Below the pieces are notes generated by a model. That model was given only the letters and a program-made list of their open reading frames with translations, was not told the origin of the DNA and did not search any database. Below, one piece after another: positions 8,236-18,900 of a stretch of DNA of 64,000 bases; the stretch's first letter is position 1, and every line of letters begins with the position of its first letter. This DNA comes from an uncultured Phocaeicola sp. (GTDB taxonomy: Bacteria; Bacteroidota; Bacteroidia; Bacteroidales; Bacteroidaceae), in NCBI GenBank assembly GCA_944320885.1, contig CALUJE010000008.1, positions 34,577-98,576 on the forward strand, given 5' to 3'. The position numbers were made by a program, and so were the translations under genes.

Positions 8236-9882
8236 TTAATGATTCAATTTATCACTGGTTGAAGTGTGTTGGCCAAGCTGACGTGCTTCAACTACCTTAC
8301 CTCCTACATTTCCTTGATATTCAAGTGTCGGGAATTTAAGATTTGTAATATCATATACAAAGATGTCACCGTTTTCACATGCAAGGAACAGTTTGTTCAT
8401 CTCATAGTATGCTACTGACATATAGCAGATGTCTGAAGTTACATCAACAGCAATCTCACCGTATGTGATATCCATGTATCCGAAGTTTGCATAAGCATTA
8501 CGCTGTGCATAATATACTTTCTGACCTTTGGTATAAATCATCGTTCTAGCCATGGTCTGTGCAGTTATCGGAGTACGAGAGTTTCCACTAGTAATAATCT
8601 GTGACTTTTCATCCAGCTTTATCGGAAGGTCAAATGAATTAAGCGTCCATTTACCAAGATCGGGTGTAAGTGTTGACGGATATACCAACATGTCGGCAAC
8701 ATGAGTCACTGATGAACCCGGTTGGTTGGATACGCAAGCAAATACCTGTGTTGCGTTCTTCAAATGATTGGCAGGACCTATGTACAGAATTTCAGTGCCT
8801 TCGGGGAAATCACAAACCTGTGAACCATATGCCGGAGTTCCTTCCATACCGGCAACCTTGGTCTGATACAAAATTTCCTGAGTCTCTTGAGAACCTGAAA
8901 CAATCTCAACAACGGCAGCCATCACAAAACGACGGTTCTTTGCGTCGTAACCCGGAACAATACCGGCATACATGGCATTACCGAAGAACTTGATATCATA
9001 TCCCTTGTCATCAATTTCATAAGGTTCCGTAAGGAACTTACCTCCCAAATAGTTAGGTGACATCACACGGGTATAAAGTTTACCGTCTTCAGACAACAGG
9101 AAGGTAGCCGGAGAAGAAAGATTATCACGAGCCGGGTCAATATCAACACGCTGAACGGGTTTCAAACCGGCCGGAACTCCTTCAAGATAATGAACCGGAT
9201 CTGTCAAGTCTGAATAGTATACAAGGTCTTCTGCATTCAACTCGTAAGCACATTCGTCTGTAATAACGGTAATGCTACCCTGAGTTCCGATGTGTTTATC
9301 GTATGCCCATGCCATGCTTACAGGCTTACCCGGAATAGACTGATTGTTATTGGTCTCTTCATATGCATTCTCTACAAGTGAATATGTAGAACCGGATATA
9401 AGCACATCGAGCTTGGTAGTATTGTTCTTATCGATCATCAGAATCCAGTCACCACTGGAATAGCGGGGATAGAAGAATACCTGGAACTTTTTCATGTATT
9501 TCACACCGGTTGATTTCTCAACAATATTGAAAGTTCCATATGTTCCAGCATGACCACTTACGGTAAATGATGTGATACCGGCACGGTTCATCAACTCACG
9601 GGTATCAATGGTAAGATTGATTCCTTCGCCTACAATTTTATTGTTAACCTCCCATTCATAGGTAACTTCTTCTGCACGCTGCAAAGAGTCAGTATCCCAA
9701 ACAAAAAGATTCTCACCTACCAAGGTCACTTCACGTGCGTCATATGCATAGAATGACGGAACACTTGAAGCATTAAGCCAATGAGGAGGGTTGGTTTCAC
9801 TATAATCATAGTTTCCTTCATCCTTAAAGCAGGAAGTCAGGCACAACAAGACTCCCAATAATAGATATGTTATCTTTTTCAT
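8236..9882 (-). CDS. PKD-like family surface lipoprotein
   Basis: 548 residues with a lipoprotein signal (L-C-L-T-S-C-F, Cys at about residue 18). A beta-rich N-terminal PKD-like region (V-T-Y-E-W-E-V-N-N-K-I-V-G-E-G) is followed by a long beta-propeller-like stretch that includes Y-A-Q-R-N-A-Y-A-N-F-G-Y. In Bacteroidetes such proteins (Pfam PKD-like family PF16407, from memory) are encoded directly after SusC, SusD and DUF4843 proteins, as here. They are presumed surface ligand-binding partners of the SusCD complex. Ligand unknown. The gap to the DUF4843 gene is 37 bases, consistent with one operon. Confidence 0.8.
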   Translation of the reverse strand: MKKITYLLLGVLLCLTSCFKDEGNYDYSETNPPHWLNASSVPSFYAYDAREVTLVGENLFVWDTDSLQRAEEVTYEWEVNNKIVGEGINLTIDTRELMNRAGITSFTVSGHAGTYGTFNIVEKSTGVKYMKKFQVFFYPRYSSGDWILMIDKNNTTKLDVLISGSTYSLVENAYEETNNNQSIPGKPVSMAWAYDKHIGTQGSITVITDECAYELNAEDLVYYSDLTDPVHYLEGVPAGLKPVQRVDIDPARDNLSSPATFLLSEDGKLYTRVMSPNYLGGKFLTEPYEIDDKGYDIKFFGNAMYAGIVPGYDAKNRRFVMAAVVEIVSGSQETQEILYQTKVAGMEGTPAYGSQVCDFPEGTEILYIGPANHLKNATQVFACVSNQPGSSVTHVADMLVYPSTLTPDLGKWTLNSFDLPIKLDEKSQIITSGNSRTPITAQTMARTMIYTKGQKVYYAQRNAYANFGYMDITYGEIAVDVTSDICYMSVAYYEMNKLFLACENGDIFVYDITNLKFPTLEYQGNVGGKVVEARQLGQHTSTSDKLNH

Positions 9883-9919
9883 AATTTTCTAATTTTAAAA
9901 GTATGCAATTTTAATTCCA

Positions 9920-10669
9920 TTATACCGGAACTGTCATCTCACCATTCTCATCTTCTGTAGGATGCTGTATCAACCATTTCTTGAAGTCAAGAGCCAGCTT
10001 ACGTGCCAAAGTAGGATTGTCCTTAATCATTGTTCCATCCAGACTGTAAGCACCTTCTACATTTTCAAGGAAGGTCTTGTATTTCTTGGCACTGTACTCA
10101 CCAAGCAGATAAGTATCTACTTCCTTGCTCCACCATTCCGGCTTAACAGGGTCTTGCATTACACGAATAATGGCACGTGAACGTTCTGTCTGACCGACTT
10201 TCACTTCACTGTTCGGAACCAGTTCAACAACCAGTCTGTAACCGTCTTTCATGGTTTCAAGACGTTCGCTGCGGTTTAACTGAATCTGAATGGTATCGGT
10301 GATGGCAATAGCGTCATCAGCTACCGGACGAGCGCGGAATACGTATTCATCCTGCAATGTATATTCATTGGGAAGAGCTGTTGTCATATCATCTACAACA
10401 CGCAACTGGAAATGCTGGTCTTTTTCAAGCTGACGGCCAGACATTACAAGTACAACATCGGCATATACACTCTGATCGGTTTCCTTTGCAAAAAAGAATG
10501 TAGTCATGGTAGAATCGGCCTTCTCTGTTCCGGGAGATACAGCATCTTTCCAGAACTTCTCAAAATATATGAAATGTTCTGTTCCGAAGACTTCAATATC
10601 ACGTTCTTCACAGGATGTAATACCTAAAAACATTCCTAAAACAAATGCTATATATATAATCTTTTTCAT
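9920..10669 (-). CDS. DUF4843 domain lipoprotein of the SusC/D cassette
   Basis: 249 residues with a lipoprotein signal (G-I-T-S-C-E, Cys at about residue 20). The E-R-D-I-E-V-F-G-T-E-H-F-I-Y-F start and the pattern of Calx-beta-like strands (V-V-L-V-M-S-G, Y-R-L-V-V-E-L-V-P-N) fit the DUF4843 family, which accompanies SusC/SusD pairs. It is probably a surface accessory binding protein. It lies 21 bases after susD and 37 bases before the PKD-like gene. No enzymatic motif is seen. Confidence 0.8.
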   Translation of the reverse strand: MKKIIYIAFVLGMFLGITSCEERDIEVFGTEHFIYFEKFWKDAVSPGTEKADSTMTTFFFAKETDQSVYADVVLVMSGRQLEKDQHFQLRVVDDMTTALPNEYTLQDEYVFRARPVADDAIAITDTIQIQLNRSERLETMKDGYRLVVELVPNSEVKVGQTERSRAIIRVMQDPVKPEWWSKEVDTYLLGEYSAKKYKTFLENVEGAYSLDGTMIKDNPTLARKLALDFKKWLIQHPTEDENGEMTVPV

Positions 10670-10690
10670 AAAATGTCTTGTTTATTAGAT

Positions 10691-12352
10691 TTACATATTC
10701 TGATTGTCAGGAATTGGCAACATATACTCTGACTTATTGAGCTTTCTTGCAGCTTCTCCTGATTTAACAACAACTTTTGCACCTAAACGTTTGTACAGAT
10801 AGAAGAGCTGGCCTTCTGAAATCCATTCTCTTTGTGCATCGCGAATCATATCAGCAAGGAATCCGTCTAAAGAATTCTTGGTGTTCAATGGATACTCGAA
10901 ACTGTAAAGGCCACGTCTTTCACGAATCTGACGAAGGATTTCATATGCATCCTCATACTGTCCGATACGGGCATAATGCTCTGCCATGATATAACGCATC
11001 TCTGTAGCACGGATAATAGGAAGAAGCTGTGCATTCTTGTCACGCACTGTTTCGTCTTCACTGCAATACCACTTGGTTGTCAGACGATACGGACTGTTAG
11101 GATATCCTTCTTCTGCTCCACCGTCATCATGAAATCTGTTATATTCCGGAGTAAACATCTGGAACTTACAACGGTAATCGGCATTGTGTTCATCGTTTCC
11201 GTCTGTATTGAGGAATATGCTCTGACCCTTAATATCTACTGTCAGCCATTGTGAGTTACCAAACTGTGAATTGGATGATTCCTTGTAGAAATAATTACTC
11301 AAATTATAATCTTCATAAGACTCTTCGTTATAAAGAGCAAATATCAGATTGGATACTACTTTTACATCGGTACGTTTTTCAACATTTATCTGTGAACTGA
11401 TGGTATACCAGTCATCGGCTGTAAACATTTCGTAAGTCTGTCCCTGATAACCTTCAGCCTTGAATTCCATTACATTCTTAGCACATTGAAAAGCAAGTTC
11501 GTCTTCACCCATATATTGGTATACACGTGCCAAAAGAGCCTCGATATTATAGTAATTCAAACGATATCCGCGACCCAGATAAAAATCATCCAAAGTCTTC
11601 TCACTGCCTGCACCTTCCATATTATAGTCAAGCTGTCCGTAGAAACGGGCATTTGCCGAAGAGTTAACACTCATACCCAACATGGTAGAATCGAAATGTA
11701 AAGTCAGTTCCTGTGCTTTCTTGAAGTCGGCCACAACTTTTTCAAGGAATGGCTTAACCTCGATGGCTTCGGGCTGGATATTCGGATAAGTTTCTACATA
11801 AGGCAGATATTTACCGGTTTCATTTTCTACAGGAGCCGGAGCAAACAAACGGCACAAGTCAAAGTGCATGAGAGCACGGCAAGCATAAGCCTCTCCCAGA
11901 ATCATATCACGCTCCATTGCACCCTCGGCAAACTTATCGAGGTTTTTCTCTGCCTGAAGAGTCTGAATCAGGTTATTGGCATTGGCTATCACATTATAAC
12001 CGTCTTTCCACAAAGCATCAATGGTTCCGCGCAAAGAAGTGTTGTAATAGTTGAATTTACGTGCCTCAATATACTGTAAACTTGAACTGCTTTCACCGCT
12101 TCCTGTATACCAGTCCCAGGAATATTGGCAAGACATACAGTCAACAAGACCAAATTGCATCTCTCTACCATACAAGTTGGCAGAAGTCATGGCTTTATAG
12201 ATTCCGCTCAACATGGAACGGTAACCATCGCCGGTTTCAGTCAGTTTGTCATTTGTGGCCTGGCCGTCGGGCTCAATGTCCAACCAGTCTGAACATGAGC
12301 TGAATGAGAATACAGCCAAAAAGAAGAAGATATGTAGATAAATCTTTTTCAT
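10691..12352 (-). CDS. SusD/RagB-family nutrient-binding outer-membrane lipoprotein
   Basis: 553 residues with a lipoprotein signal (F-S-F-S-S-C-S-D-W-L-D-I-E-P, Cys at about residue 20). The S-D-W-L-D-I-E-P start and C-R-A-L-M-H-F-D-L-C-R-L-F-A-P in the first TPR helix are signature SusD features. The C-terminal third contains the usual E-M-R-Y-I-M-A-E and R-E-W-I-S-E-G-Q-L-F-Y-L-Y-K-R-L-G segments. SusD proteins form the lid on the SusC transporter and bind oligosaccharides or peptides at the surface. The gene follows susC by 13 bases. The ligand cannot be read from sequence. A cassette with DUF4843 and PKD-like proteins is not a typical starch or pectin cassette, so a non-glycan ligand is possible. 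Confidence 0.93.
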   Translation of the reverse strand: MKKIYLHIFFFLAVFSFSSCSDWLDIEPDGQATNDKLTETGDGYRSMLSGIYKAMTSANLYGREMQFGLVDCMSCQYSWDWYTGSGESSSSLQYIEARKFNYYNTSLRGTIDALWKDGYNVIANANNLIQTLQAEKNLDKFAEGAMERDMILGEAYACRALMHFDLCRLFAPAPVENETGKYLPYVETYPNIQPEAIEVKPFLEKVVADFKKAQELTLHFDSTMLGMSVNSSANARFYGQLDYNMEGAGSEKTLDDFYLGRGYRLNYYNIEALLARVYQYMGEDELAFQCAKNVMEFKAEGYQGQTYEMFTADDWYTISSQINVEKRTDVKVVSNLIFALYNEESYEDYNLSNYFYKESSNSQFGNSQWLTVDIKGQSIFLNTDGNDEHNADYRCKFQMFTPEYNRFHDDGGAEEGYPNSPYRLTTKWYCSEDETVRDKNAQLLPIIRATEMRYIMAEHYARIGQYEDAYEILRQIRERRGLYSFEYPLNTKNSLDGFLADMIRDAQREWISEGQLFYLYKRLGAKVVVKSGEAARKLNKSEYMLPIPDNQNM

Positions 12353-12365
12353 AAAATCATATTAA

Positions 12366-15300
12366 TTAAAAGCCTAAGCTTAGTGTGAAACTATAATTTT
12401 TTGCATACGGATAGCTTGTTCCGCGTTCCTCGCGAATCAAAGACCAACGTGCGATGTCATTTGCATTGAAACGAAGGCCCAATGAAGTCAAATACAACTT
12501 CTTGGCAACGTCCTGACTGAAATCATATCCAAAAGACAAGCCGCTGAATGACAGATAATCGTTGTCCTGAACAAAACGTGAAGTCGGTTGAGTTTCAACA
12601 TTCATCTTCATGTCATAGTAAGGAGCGAGGTCACCCGGACGTTTCCAACGGTCGGTCAATACACGACGGTCAACGTTGCTTCCTTCGATATCAGCTTCTT
12701 CTACTTTGGTCAACAAGGTTTCATTATAGCTTTGAGAACCTACTGAATACAGGAATGTAGTATTCAAATAGAATCCTTTCCATCCGATATTGATACCGAA
12801 TGAACCTTGTGCCTTAGGACTTGTATCACCGCAAACAACAAGGTCGGCTGAGTTCCATGTATTGGTTATAGTTCCATCACGTTTCACAAACAATTCCTTA
12901 CCGGTAGAGGGGTCAATACCCAAAGATGGTACTGCATAGATAGCAGTTGTTGAAGCACCTACATAATACTGAGTCAAAGGAATGGTTTTCAACTCGCTGT
13001 ATTCTGCCTTATTGGCATCTTCACCTTTTCCTGCATAAAATTCCTGAACACGACGGTTGTATTCTTCTGCTTCCTGACCTAACGCTGTGATACGGTTCTT
13101 GTTTCCGGCTATGGTTGCGTTAATGGCAACAGTCCAGTCACGGTCCTGATAAGGAACAACGTTCAACTTGATTTCATAACCCTTGTTAAGAATTGTACCG
13201 GCGTTGGTATAATAGGTTTCGAAACCGGAAGAGGTACGGATATTCAACTGTGACAACTGGTCGGTTGTTTCCTTACGGTAGTAATCGGCTTCGATAGACA
13301 AACGGCGGTTGAACAGCTCAACCATAATACCGATATCCCATGTTCCGGTCTTTTCCCATGTCAATGACGGGTTACCCAACGCCATCAAGGTATTGGCCGG
13401 AGTTGAATAATACCAGTCTTCTGATGTCTGATAAGTAGATACGGCTGCATATGACGGGAAACTTACGTTACCGGTAACACCGTATGTTGCTCTCAGACGC
13501 AATGTATTGATAAATTCATTGTTGCGCAGGAACTCATAATTATGAATGTTGATACCCAAACCGGCTGACCAGAACGGTGCATAGCGGTCATCTTTTCCGA
13601 ATTTTGAAGAACCATCCATACGGAATGAGAAGTCGGCCAGATAAATATCATCATAAGAATAGTTCAATGCTCCCAGATAACCAATCAAACGGTCTTCGTT
13701 AATGGCTACATTGGTCTTGTCGGGCTGATCGGCTGCATAGTTAGGTGAATGCAGGTTACTCAACTGGAAACCACGATAGAGAATATTGGTTGTGCGGCTT
13801 CTGTTCTGCTGGGCATTGATACCGGCAGTGGCATTGATAAAGTGTTTGCCGAAAGACTTATTGAAATAAAGCAAAGAGTTCAAGTTCCAGTTGTAAGAAT
13901 AGTCATTGGTAGTTTGCAATGTACCTTTTTCCTTACTTGGAGACTCTGCAAAGCTTGGATCTTTAGGATCTGTGTAAGATTCTGCATCCGAATCGGTACG
14001 GGTAACAGAGAACTGGGTTTTCCAGTTAAATGCTCCACCGAAATCTACATTGATACTTAAGTTATTGGTCAAGTCGGTCAAAGTAGTTCGGCCGGAATAA
14101 CTTCCCAGATATTTAGCCTGATACAATGGATTGGCCACATTGTTGGATGATTTCAAGGTTTCAAGCAACTGTCCGTTATCATCATAAGGTGCCCAATATG
14201 GCTTCAAGGAAGCATAAGTAGAGAAATTACCATAAGGAGAGTTTTCTGATTCGGTAACTGTATAGGTAACCTGATTCATTACCTGCAACCATTTGTTGTA
14301 ACGGTAATCCAAGGTCAAGCCTGCACCGTATACATCACGGTATGAACCTTTCATTGCTCCATTATGGGTATTGTAGTTCAAATCGACGCTATAACGTATA
14401 GACTCAACACCACCAGACAAATTCAAACTGTGACTGTGGTTGAATGCATTACGAACCGGCTGAGCCAACCAGTCTGTTCTTACACCGCGACGTACCTCAT
14501 TCAAGAGGTCATTGTAACGAATATCATGGTCTTTCTGAGTTGAAGGATTATCAGAAACGAACAACCCTGCCAAACGCTCAACTTCAAGCATTTCTGAGGC
14601 ACTACACAAATTGTAATCTGACAAGTCAGGGAATTCAGCTCCGAATGTACCGTTATACATCACGCGCAGTTCACCGGGTTTCGGTGCAACGGTTGTTACT
14701 ACAACCACACCATTGGCAGCACGCGAACCATAAAGAGCGGTAGCAGCAGCATCCTTCAAAATAGTCATACTTTCGATACGGTTGATATCCATATCGTAGA
14801 TTTTCTGAACATCTACCTCAAAGCCGTCCAAAATGAAAATCGGCAAGTTCGGGTTATCAGCCAAATTAGTACGTTGTGAACGACGTGCAGACTCTACATC
14901 CAGACCACGGTTCATACCGATACTACTTTCACCACGAATAGTAAATTCAGGCAGATTGTTAGGGTCAGAACCCCAAAGATTGGCATCTTTCAAACGGAAC
15001 GAAGGCTCAAATGCCTGCAAAGCGGCAATCGCGTTCTTGTTGTTAGTCTTCAACAACTCATCCTTCGTAACCACAGTGGCATTTCCGGTAAAAGCATTTT
15101 TCTTCAGTTGCTGGTATCCGGTAACCACAATCTCGTCAATAGCCGTATTACTTTTCAACGTAACTGAATAATGCTCCTTCTTGGTAAGCGAAATTTCTTT
15201 CGCCTCATAACCTACATAAGAAACAACCAATGTTTTGGCACCGGCTGGAATCATGATTGAGAAGTTACCGTCCAAATCGGCTATAACACCTGATTGGGCA

Positions 15301-15540
15301 GCACCCTTCACATAAACTGTTGCACCAGGCAGCGTTTCGCCATCCGATCCATAAACCACACCTGTAACCTTACGCACGTCCTGATTCTGATTTGGAGCAG
15401 GTACTTGCTGGGTGGAATTTAAATTTACAAAACTACCCCCCCGTTGCTGGAGAAGCCATTGATATTTGAGCTGCAAGCACACAACTTGCGAACAAAAATG
15501 GGCGTTTTACGACGCTCCACAATTTTTTGTCCTCTCTCAT
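12366..15540 (-). CDS. SusC/RagA TonB-dependent transporter, frameshifted at a G7 tract in the N terminus
   Basis: The main frame (12366 to about 15482) encodes a carboxypeptidase-D-like domain (V-T-G-V-V-Y-G-S-D-G-E-T-L-P-G-A-T-V), a plug domain (D-E-I-V-V-T-G-Y) and a 22-strand beta-barrel ending in L-S-L-G-F. It has no signal peptide. A proper start with signal peptide (ATG at 15540; residues F-L-F-A-S-C-V-L-A-A-Q-I-S-M-A) lies in another frame. It reads into a stop immediately after seven consecutive G (plus strand C at 15436-15442). Six G would join signal and body exactly (...A-T-G-G-S-F-V-N-L). As sequenced, the gene would make a short peptide or an unexported protein. This is either phase variation by slippage, a true knock-out, or a sequencing error. 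Operon with susD, DUF4843 and PKD-like genes. Confidence 0.85.
15436..15442 (-). repeat. Homopolymer tract (seven G in coding sense) at the susC frameshift
   Basis: Seven C on the plus strand, i.e. seven G in the susC coding strand, sit right after the predicted signal peptide. Loss of one G restores the reading frame from the ATG at 15540. Such tracts are prone to slipped-strand length change. Confidence 0.9.
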
Positions 15541-15634
15541 AAATGAATAGATTTAGATTAAAAAAATAAACATAAATAAAATTCTCTCACCTTAAAAAAA
15601 GTATTTTTTACGATTCCTTCTTCTCGATGATGTA

Positions 15635-15642
15635 CAAAAGTA
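15635..15642 (-). promoter_or_regulatory. Likely -7 box of the susC operon promoter
   Basis: TACTTTTG on the minus strand fits TAnnTTTG and would give a leader of about 88 bases before the ATG at 15540. No well-placed -33 box is seen. The rest of 15541-15800 is AT-rich with no gene, and the operon is separated from the upstream enzyme operon by a terminator. Confidence 0.5.
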
Positions 15643-15800
15643 TAATATTATAAGAAACAATATAAAATTTATTTCTTAAAATATTCCCCTAATAGACCAT
15701 ATTTTACATTTATTAACCAATACCGGCTAAGATAGATATTATTTTGAGATTTAAACATGGCATTTTGCAAACTTTCAATCTAAAACTTGAATATTTTTAT

Positions 15801-15856
15801 CCGTAAAAAAAGAGCCGTATCGACACCTGAAAACAGGGTTCAATACGGCTTTTTTA
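15801..15856 (-). terminator. Bidirectional-type terminator after the carbohydrate-enzyme operon
   Basis: Arms AGCCGTAT (15813-15820) and ATACGGCT (15843-15850), with an inner CCTG/CAGG pairing, are flanked by A-rich sequence on the left and TTTTTT on the right. It can therefore form in either direction. It lies about 95 bases after the stop of the GH78 fusion gene and before the susC promoter. Confidence 0.85.
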
Positions 15857-15949
15857 CGTTTTTTAGTTACGATTCGTAACTTTACTTATATCCGTTTAAT
15901 TCTTAATACAGTTTTTTGTACTAAAACAAATTAAACTAAATTTTATTTC

Positions 15950-18900
15950 TTATTTATTCAAATCAATCACATCGTGTTTGATACGCTGACGGCGCCATGT
16001 ATAAACTACATGTATCTTTCCATCTGAAGCCTGTATTATTGCCGGATAAGAATATTGGCTCACCGGACTGTCTTCCAGGGTTACTACATGTTTCCATACT
16101 ATACCGTCAGAAGAGACTGCTATGCTTAACGGCGTACGCGCTCCCTTCGGTGTACCCGGAATGGTTTCAAAGTTATTGTATGCCATGACATGACGTCCGT
16201 CGGCCAAAGTGACTGCATCTATTCCGGAGTTGTTGCTCTCAATATCAAGCAAGGTCACCTTGCTCCAGGTTTCACCGTTATCACTGCTCCAGCTTGTAGC
16301 AATTTTTGCATTACGGGTACGGCAAACTACCTGAAGACGGCCGTCCTTGTGGCGCAATATGGCAGGCTGTATGCAATAGATGGGTTTGACACCTTCGCCT
16401 TTGATGGCCTCACCGGCTTCCATATCATCTTCTGCCTTTACGCCCGGCTTGCGCAATTGGGTGGGAACCGAAAGTTCAGCCTCAACAGGGCCAACCTTAC
16501 GCCAGGTCTTACCCTTGTCATCGGATATCTCAAAATGGATTTTCCATCCGTTGCCTTCGGTACTGCTCGGACAGATAATGCGTCCGTTTACATATTCAGG
16601 CTTGTTTTTTGACGGCCCCAGAAAACCTTCGGGCATAGCTTCGGGTCTGCTCCAGGTTTTTCCGCCGTCTTTTGAACGAAGCAGATAGGCTTTCCAGTCG
16701 CCCACGCTCTTACCAACCTTGTAAAACAGCAGCAGTTCACCTTTCTTTTCCGGAATCTGGAACAATACGGGATTCCAGCAAGCCTTACGTTCCGTAGCGC
16801 TGATGACCCCATCGGCCACCTTTACAGGGGCAGTCCATTCCGTACTTCCTTTCGGCTTGCGGCTTACCCAGATACATACATCCGGATTACGCTCGCGGGT
16901 TCCGCCAAAATAGGTAGCTACCAGATCGCCTTTCGGTGTTTCGGCAATACTTGCCGAATGGGCTTGTGGAAAAGGTGCAGACTCATACAGGAAATGTGAT
17001 TCAACTATGCAGGGAGATTCCTTTCCTGCTGAAGGGTTCAAGGCTACAGACAAGTGATAGGTACCGGAAGCTACACGCCATACGGTACTGTTTCCTTCAT
17101 GACGCACAAAGGTTATGTTGGCATCCTTAACGGCTTTTTCATCGGTAACAGGCAGATATACCAATGCGGTAGTATTGCACGGTACGGTAATATCCCAGTC
17201 AAGGTGCATCAGGTTCTTTTTCCAGTTACTTGTCACCTTTCCATAAGGAGTAACATAGGAAGCATTGATATAACTCAGTTCGTCGATAGAGAAATCCGGC
17301 TTCATAATGATTTCCTTATATCCGGGTTTGGCAGGAGAAATACCGGCAAGGTCACGATAACACCATGAAAGCAGGTCGCCCAGCAGCATCACGTGGTTTC
17401 CGCTGTTCATCTTGGCACTGGCGGTATCACCGTTCCAAAGTTCCCAGATGGTAGTAGCACCGTTTTCAATCATGTATCCCCAGCTTGGATAGGTTTTGTT
17501 GGATGCAAGCAGGAATGCCACATCACCTCTTCCCATGCGGGTAAGTTCACGCATCAGCCATTGCACGCCAATCACACCGCAGCTGATATGTCCCTTGTTG
17601 GTAGTGATGATGGAAGTAATGACGTTCTTACATACCTCATCACGATATTGTGCAGGAACCATGTCAAATGCCAGCGGAAGAATATTGGCAGTCACTGTAT
17701 TGTTTCCATAGAATATGCTGTCAGGATAAAGCATATGTCCCGGAGCCTGTGATGTACCTTTCTTCACGGTAAGGTATGCCTTGTTGAAATTATCAAGTAC
17801 TGTAGCAGCTTCTTTCTGATAAGCTTCAGCATCGGCGTCACGGTTGAGCAGGTGTGCAAACTTGGTAAGCATCTGCAGCATCTTGTAATAATAAGAGGTA
17901 GCAATCAGTCCGCCATCCGTTTTACGGGCAGGGTCCTGACTGTGGATAAGTTCGAGTGATTCGGGCGGTACGCACCAGTCACCATACTTATCCTTACGGA
18001 TAATTCCGTCTTCCTCCATGTAAACATCGCGCATGTGATGCATCCACTTCACGATGGCATCGTAATTCTTGCGTATCGGCTCAATGTTGCCATACTGTTC
18101 ATAAAGCATGTCACAGATAACCGGCAGTGCAGAAGGCCATGTCATGCCATCGGTATAATAATTCCAGAATGCCGGAGCCACATCGGGAATACATCCGTCT
18201 TCACGCTGTGCTTCACGGATATCGTCCATCCATTTGGCATACAGCTGTCCGTTGTTGAACAGGAAGCTTTCACCCCATGAACCCATCGGACGGTCGCCCA
18301 ACCAGGGCTGACGTTCGTTACGTTGCGGACAGTCTACCGGCAAACCTTTATAGTTGCTGGCAATACCCCACCATGCATTCTGGTAAACACGGTTCAATAC
18401 GGCATTGGAACATTCAAAGGTTCCGTGTGTTTCCATCTCATCAAAAATAAGCTCTGCCACAAAATCAGACAACTGAGGATTCTTGTATCCGGTCAGTTCT
18501 ATGTAGCGGAATCCGTGATAAGAGAAACGTGCAGACCATTCACGTCCGTTCTCCTTACCGTTGCATATATAAGTATCCGTGCTGCGTGCATCACGGAAGT
18601 TTTCAAGTTTCAGATTTTTTCCGTCAGCAGTCAGCAATTCGGAATAACGCATTCTGATGGTATCGCCCGAAGCTCCTCCACGTACTTTCATACGCACCCA
18701 TCCGGCCATGTTCTGTCCGAAGTCAACAATATAACGGTCACCATACTGCTTGATGGATACAGCCTTCACTTCTTTCATCACTTTCATGTTGGGCGCCTGT
18801 GCTCCATGCAGGTTACCATAAGGGATGGCTACACGCTGTGCCAGATTCCACTTGCTGTCATCATAGCCAACAACAGTCCAGTTGCCCAGTTCCTTGCGTG

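Noticed and set aside
15443..15482. GTG at about 15480 as the true susC start
   Set aside because: It gives no signal peptide, while a proper signal peptide exists in the other frame just upstream; a frameshift explains both.
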